A stretch of 9,410 nt of DNA, taken from positions 1-9,410 of the forward strand of contig JAJZKS010000051.1 of NCBI GenBank assembly GCA_021850835.1, written 5' to 3'. Numbering within the stretch: the first letter of the stretch is position 1; each line of letters starts with the position of its first letter. The DNA is from Thermoplasmata archaeon (lineage in GTDB: Archaea; Thermoplasmatota; Thermoplasmata; Thermoplasmatales; Thermoplasmataceae). Positions 5,784 to 9,410 of the stretch are shown in pieces. The notes below the pieces were generated by a model that was not told the DNA's origin, searched no databases, and saw nothing but the letters and a program-made list of their open reading frames with translations. The translations under genes and the position numbers were made by a program.

Positions 5784-5838
5784 AACCCCACCGGGGTTAT
5801 TAACTTTTATAGGGGAAGCTTGCAAAGCACCTTTTGCA
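5784..5838 (-). promoter_or_regulatory. GH15 promoter with TATA box and flanking dyads
   Basis: On the minus strand CTATAAAAG (5804-5812) is a strong archaeal TATA box, centred 37 bases before the ATG at 5771, predicting a leader of about ten bases. Between it and the ATG lies the inverted repeat AACCCC-ACC-GGGGTT (5784-5798), at the expected start of transcription, where a bound protein would block initiation. On the upstream side lies TGCAAA-GCACCT-TTTGCA (5821-5838), a possible activator site. The sequence symmetry is seen; regulation by sugar status is inference. Confidence 0.5.
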
Positions 5839-5932
5839 TGAAATGAGTCGGGGAAACATATCCATTAGATGCCTCAATGCAAGACGGAAGATAATACTGC
5901 CCTGACTGCCTCGATGGATATTTGGATCAGTA

Positions 5933-5946
5933 ATGCTAATTAGCAA
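5933..5946 (+). promoter_or_regulatory. Palindromic AT-rich element before glgB
   Basis: The 12-bp perfect palindrome TGCTAATTAGCA (5934-5945) is centred about 30 bases before the glgB ATG at 5970. Its CTAATTA core sits where an archaeal TATA box would be for a leaderless transcript. It may be the TATA element, an operator overlapping it, or both. No Shine-Dalgarno is evident before the ATG. Confidence 0.4.
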
Positions 5947-5969
5947 TGAGCGCAATAGTATGGGCATAA

Positions 5970-8165
5970 ATGTCTGGAGTTAGCATTACAACACTTGGAG
6001 GAATTGCAAGGTTCGATGAATCGGCTCCCCACGGTGTCCTGGGGCCTGTCCCGGTTGGCGAGGGGAGATACCGGATTACTGCATACCTTCCATTGGCAAA
6101 AAGTGCATGGCTGGAAATGGGGGGAGAGAAATGCTCCAGCCTGGAAGAAACGCAGGTTGATGGAATCTACACTGCCGAGGTTGATTATGATATTGCAGAG
6201 CAGAATTACGTTGTTTGCTTCGAGGACCAGTCTGGCTATACGCACAGACGTGAAGATCCTTATGCTTTCCCGCCCGAACTCAGTGAATTTGACATCTTCC
6301 TCTACAAGAAAGGAGAACTTTACAGGAGCTATGAGACTCTTGGAGCCCACCTTGAAACCAGAAACGGCGTAAATGGGACGAGGTTCGTGGTCTGGGCACC
6401 CGCAGCGGCATCGGTTTCTGTTATTGGAGATTTCAATCACTGGACGGCAGGAATGCACCCAATGTCCAATGTAGGTGGTTCCGGCCTCTGGGAACTCTTT
6501 ATCCCACGGGTGGGACAGGGCGAGGTTTACAAGTTTGCACTGAAACCTGCATCAGGTGGAAGAATCCGTGAAAAGGCCGATCCTTATGCTTTCAACATGG
6601 AAGTCAGGCCTAGGACCGGCTCCATCGTAGTTGATCTTGGCCACAACTGGAAGGATGGAAAATGGATGGCCGGGAGGGCGAAAAAGAACCCGCGCTCAGA
6701 AGCGGTGTCCATATACGAGGTGCACCTGGGAAGCTGGAAGAAGCCCGGAGAACATGGTTTCTACGGATTAAGGGAAATCGGCGAATCCCTGGTCGAATAC
6801 TGTTCAGATATGGGATTCACCCACATTGAGCTGATGCCCATCATGGAACATCCTTTCGACGGGTCATGGGGTTACCAGGTTATCAACTACTTTGCCCCAA
6901 CCTCAAGATACGGAAGCCCCGAAGATTTCATGTGGTTCATGGACCTCTGCCACTCAAAAGGAATCGGTGTAATACTTGACTGGGTTCCAGCCCACTTTCC
7001 CGATGATGAGTACGGTCTTGCCCTTTTTGACGGCACCCACCTGTATGACCATGAGGACCCAAGGCTTGGCCAGCACCCGGACTGGGGAACAAGGATCTTC
7101 AATTACAGCAGGCCTGAAGTACGCAGCTTTCTTATTTCAAATGCCATGTTCTGGGCTGAAATGTATCATGCTGATGGCATAAGGATCGACGCTGTTTCGT
7201 CCATGCTCTACCTGGATTATTCCAGGAACAGTGGTGAATGGATACCCAACAAATATGGCGGTAGGGAAAACCTCGAGGCCATTGAGTTCCTCAGGGCCGT
7301 GAACAGGAACCTGCATGATGAGTTCCCGGGAATGATAACCGTTGCCGAGGAATCCACGGCCTGGGGTGGAGTAACAAGGCCAACCGAATTGGGAGGCCTC
7401 GGGTTCGACTTCAAATGGAACATGGGTTGGATGCATGATACGCTTTATTACTTTTCAAAGGACCCGGTATACCGGAAATTTGAGCATGGAAAACTAACAT
7501 TTTCCATATGGTATGCCTTCAGTGAGAATTTCATACTGCCTTTTTCCCACGACGAGGTTGTCCACCTGAAAGGTTCACTATATTCCAAGATGCCGGGGGA
7601 CAGGTGGCAGAAGTTCGCAAACCTGAGGCTGTGCTACATGTACATGTTTGCAAGCCCCGGCAAGAAACTCCTGTTCATGGGGGATGAATTCGGGCAGGAG
7701 AAGGAATGGTCAGAGGCAACCCAGCTGTCCTGGGAACTGGCGGAAGAAGACAAGGGGAAGAGGCTCACAAAGCTTGTTTCAGACCTAAACGCACTCTACT
7801 CCGGATCAAAGGAGCTCTATTCCCTGGATTCTGATGGCAAAGGTTTCCAATGGATTGACTACAACGACAGCAGCCAGAGTGTCATTTCCTTCATCCGCAC
7901 GGATGGTGTTGCCGGCCATGGGCTGTTATTTGTGTTCAATTTCACCCCCATACCACGGCATAGGTACACAATCGGCGTCCCCTGGGATGGCGAATACATG
8001 GAAGTAATGAACACGGATTCGGTGAACTACGGCGGAAGTGGAATATGCAATGAAGGAGACGTAAGAGCAATGAAGAGGCCATTCCATGGAAGGCCTTTTT
8101 CCATAGAAGTTACGCTGCCTCCGCTGGCAGGTATAGCTTTAAAAAAGAGGGAAGTTGGTAATTGA
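5970..8165 (+). CDS. glgB: 1,4-alpha-glucan branching enzyme (GH13)
   Basis: A full-length 731-residue GlgB. It has an N-terminal extension domain (1 to about 110), a CBM48 domain (about 124-215, with TRFVVWAPAAASVSVIGDFNHW), the GH13 barrel (about 245-600) and a C-terminal beta domain (about 610-731). The four GH13 signature regions are present: DWVPAHF (337-343), DGIRIDAV with nucleophile D407, VAEES with acid/base E460, and FSHDEV with D528. The enzyme cuts alpha-1,4 chains and rejoins them as alpha-1,6 branches in glycogen-like polymer in the cytoplasm. The stop codon TGA overlaps the ATG of glgE by one base (TGATG), so the two are co-transcribed and probably translationally coupled. It is divergent from the GH15 gene across 198 bases. 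No key residue is missing. Confidence 0.96.
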   Translation: MSGVSITTLGGIARFDESAPHGVLGPVPVGEGRYRITAYLPLAKSAWLEMGGEKCSSLEETQVDGIYTAEVDYDIAEQNYVVCFEDQSGYTHRREDPYAFPPELSEFDIFLYKKGELYRSYETLGAHLETRNGVNGTRFVVWAPAAASVSVIGDFNHWTAGMHPMSNVGGSGLWELFIPRVGQGEVYKFALKPASGGRIREKADPYAFNMEVRPRTGSIVVDLGHNWKDGKWMAGRAKKNPRSEAVSIYEVHLGSWKKPGEHGFYGLREIGESLVEYCSDMGFTHIELMPIMEHPFDGSWGYQVINYFAPTSRYGSPEDFMWFMDLCHSKGIGVILDWVPAHFPDDEYGLALFDGTHLYDHEDPRLGQHPDWGTRIFNYSRPEVRSFLISNAMFWAEMYHADGIRIDAVSSMLYLDYSRNSGEWIPNKYGGRENLEAIEFLRAVNRNLHDEFPGMITVAEESTAWGGVTRPTELGGLGFDFKWNMGWMHDTLYYFSKDPVYRKFEHGKLTFSIWYAFSENFILPFSHDEVVHLKGSLYSKMPGDRWQKFANLRLCYMYMFASPGKKLLFMGDEFGQEKEWSEATQLSWELAEEDKGKRLTKLVSDLNALYSGSKELYSLDSDGKGFQWIDYNDSSQSVISFIRTDGVAGHGLLFVFNFTPIPRHRYTIGVPWDGEYMEVMNTDSVNYGGSGICNEGDVRAMKRPFHGRPFSIEVTLPPLAGIALKKREVGN

Positions 8166-9295
8166 TGGCAGGAGACATAATAATTTCAGATGTTAAACCG
8201 CAGATTGACGGCGGATTATTCCCCGCCAAGAGAGTGGCCGGGGATGTGGTGGAAGTAACTGCAAGCATATACTCATATGGAATAGACGCCCTTAATGCAA
8301 GGATAAGGTACAGGAGGCAGGACGAAATAAAGTGGAGTTATTCGCCCATGGAGCTGGGCAACAATGACACATGGGCAGGGTCTTTCAATGTTGAGGAGCC
8401 CGGCACCTACCTTTTTGGAATAGAGGCTTGGGTGGACCAGTACGGAACCTGGCTGCAGAATATAAAAAAGTGGCACATGGCGGAAGAAGACATCTCACAG
8501 GACCTTGAAATCGGGTACGACATGATCAGGAGTGCGATAACGGCCTCCAGAGGCAATGCGAGGAAAGAACTGGGCAAGGCCCTGAAAAAGGCCACTTCCA
8601 TACCACAGGAAGAGTCCTTGGGCACCCTTTCCAGTAAAAAGATCATCGAGGCGGTGAAGAAAGGGCAGAGGATGATCAGGAAGACCTCATCAGGTAAAAT
8701 GCTAAAGGTATATGTAGAGAGAAAGAGGGCAGGATTTTCCTCCTGGTACGAACTCTTTCCCAGGTCCCAGGGTGTGGACAAAAGAAGAAGCGGCACCTTC
8801 AAGGACGTTGTAAACAGGCTTGATGCCATCAAATCCATGGGTTTCGATGTCCTTTACCTGACCCCAATTCACCCCATAGGTTTTACGAACAGGAGGGGAA
8901 AGGACGGATCACTGAAGCTGAAACCCGGGGATCCTGGAAGCCCATGGGCAATTGGCAATGAAAAAGGTGGGCATAAGTCAATAGAAAGTTCTCTGGGGAC
9001 TCTTGATGACTTCAGGGACCTGGTTGCGGAAACAACAAGGAGGGGAATGGAAATTGCTCTGGACATTGCGTTTCAATGCTCCCCTGACCACCCTTACGTG
9101 AAGGAGCACCCGGAGTGGTTTTTCAGGAGGCCGGACGGAACCATAAGATATGCAGAAAACCCTCCAAAGAAGTATTACGATATCTATCCCCTTAATTTTG
9201 CAACGGAGACCAGAAGCAAGCTTTATCAGGAACTGCTGAGCATTTTCCTGTTCTGGGCGGAACAGGGCGTAAAGATATTCCGTGTGGAGACATGA
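8165..9295 (+). CDS. glgE: Maltose-1-phosphate maltosyltransferase GlgE, 3'-truncated at a junction
   Basis: The 376 readable residues match GlgE (GH13_3) closely. They comprise an N-terminal beta domain (VKPQIDGGLFPAKRVAGD, 10-27), a helical segment (about 105-180), then barrel motifs SWYELFPRS (193-201), GFDVLYLTPIHPIG (226-239), DPGSPWAIG (256-264), CSPDHPYVKEHPEWF (305-319) and ENPPKKYYDIYP (331-342). Family members are usually about 650-700 residues. The frame ends FRVET, where the family reads FRVDNPHTKP with Asp as nucleophile; bases from 9285 on are inverted zinc-ribbon sequence, so E375, T376 and the TGA are not native. GlgE transfers maltosyl units from maltose 1-phosphate to alpha-1,4-glucan ends. 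That donor usually comes from trehalose through TreS and maltokinase, neither of which is in view. The ATG at 8165 was chosen over a TTG at 8162 because it overlaps the glgB stop naturally. Confidence 0.93.
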   Translation: MAGDIIISDVKPQIDGGLFPAKRVAGDVVEVTASIYSYGIDALNARIRYRRQDEIKWSYSPMELGNNDTWAGSFNVEEPGTYLFGIEAWVDQYGTWLQNIKKWHMAEEDISQDLEIGYDMIRSAITASRGNARKELGKALKKATSIPQEESLGTLSSKKIIEAVKKGQRMIRKTSSGKMLKVYVERKRAGFSSWYELFPRSQGVDKRRSGTFKDVVNRLDAIKSMGFDVLYLTPIHPIGFTNRRGKDGSLKLKPGDPGSPWAIGNEKGGHKSIESSLGTLDDFRDLVAETTRRGMEIALDIAFQCSPDHPYVKEHPEWFFRRPDGTIRYAENPPKKYYDIYPLNFATETRSKLYQELLSIFLFWAEQGVKIFRVET

Positions 9296-9410
9296 TTGTC
9301 GCATTTGGTGCATTTTATGTACACATCGTTGCTTACCAGTTCCTCGTAGAGGGGGTTTTCCCCCGAAGTATTGTTTTCATCATAATCCACGATCACGTTT
9401 TCAGGATCCA
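9285..9410 (-). repeat. 126-bp inverted repeat, right copy (antisense zinc-ribbon fragment)
   Basis: Perfect reverse complement of 3143-3268, running to the window's last base. On the minus strand it encodes about residues 25-65 of the zinc-ribbon protein, without its first CxxC. It joins glgE with the shared bases TGGA (9285-9288) and supplies the premature TGA at 9293-9295. It is more probably a chimeric or graph-overlap end than a second gene copy. Confidence 0.97.

Noticed and set aside
5940..6458. 172-codon minus-strand frame opposite the glgB start
   Set aside because: It is antisense to conserved GlgB N-terminal and CBM48 sequence and has no family resemblance.
8162..8164. TTG as the glgE start
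   Set aside because: The adjacent ATG at 8165 gives the usual one-base TGATG overlap and a family-like N-terminus; the TTG adds one residue with no support.
1..9410. CRISPR array, tRNA, rRNA or complete insertion sequence
   Set aside because: No regularly spaced repeats, no T-loop or cloverleaf pattern and no intact transposase were found; the local repeats are irregularly spaced and degenerate.

Overview
The window looks archaeal and most resembles a Thermoplasmata-type (often acidophilic) genome. Arginine is mostly AGG/AGA, ATA isoleucine is frequent, TATA-like boxes sit about 25-30 bases before apparently leaderless starts, and there is an archaeal-style vapBC pair and an archaeal 2-oxoacid:ferredoxin oxidoreductase gene remnant. 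This assignment is inference; no rRNA or tRNA gene is present to settle it.

The left part (1-3380) is AT-rich, sparsely coding and visibly rearranged. It holds a DUF427 protein (133-522), a vapBC toxin-antitoxin pair (748-1358) flanked by two imperfect direct copies of a 40-bp sequence ending in TTAAGCGAATA, and a stretch of more than 600 bases with no credible gene but several palindromes built on the same core. Next come two small unknown reading frames (2024-2191 and 2216 onward). The second runs into a broken, inverted copy of a pyruvate/2-oxoacid:ferredoxin oxidoreductase gamma gene (about 2320-2708). A possible coding relic (2812-3051) and an intact 69-residue zinc-ribbon protein (3073-3282) follow.

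The right part (3384-9295) is richer in GC and is a compact alpha-glucan locus. A cytoplasmic GH15 glucoamylase/glucodextranase-type enzyme (3384-5771, minus strand) is divergent from glgB (branching enzyme, 5970-8165) and glgE (maltose-1-phosphate maltosyltransferase, from 8165), which overlap by one base. The natural reading is a glycogen-like polymer unit: GlgE would extend chains from maltose 1-phosphate, GlgB would branch them, and the GH15 enzyme would release glucose from chain ends. The 198-bp divergent intergenic region carries three inverted repeats and a clear TATA box.

The most important oddity is the right end. Bases 9285-9410 are a perfect reverse complement of 3143-3268, inside the zinc-ribbon gene. 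The join falls in the codon of the expected GlgE nucleophile, so glgE stops early at residue 376. A short TGGA microhomology, and a match length equal to one less than a common assembly k-mer of 127, make an amplification or assembly chimera more likely than a real gene end. I see no clearly new biological system; the best leads are this junction, the repeat-flanked vapBC region and the pairing of GlgE with a bacterial-looking GH15 enzyme in an apparent archaeon.
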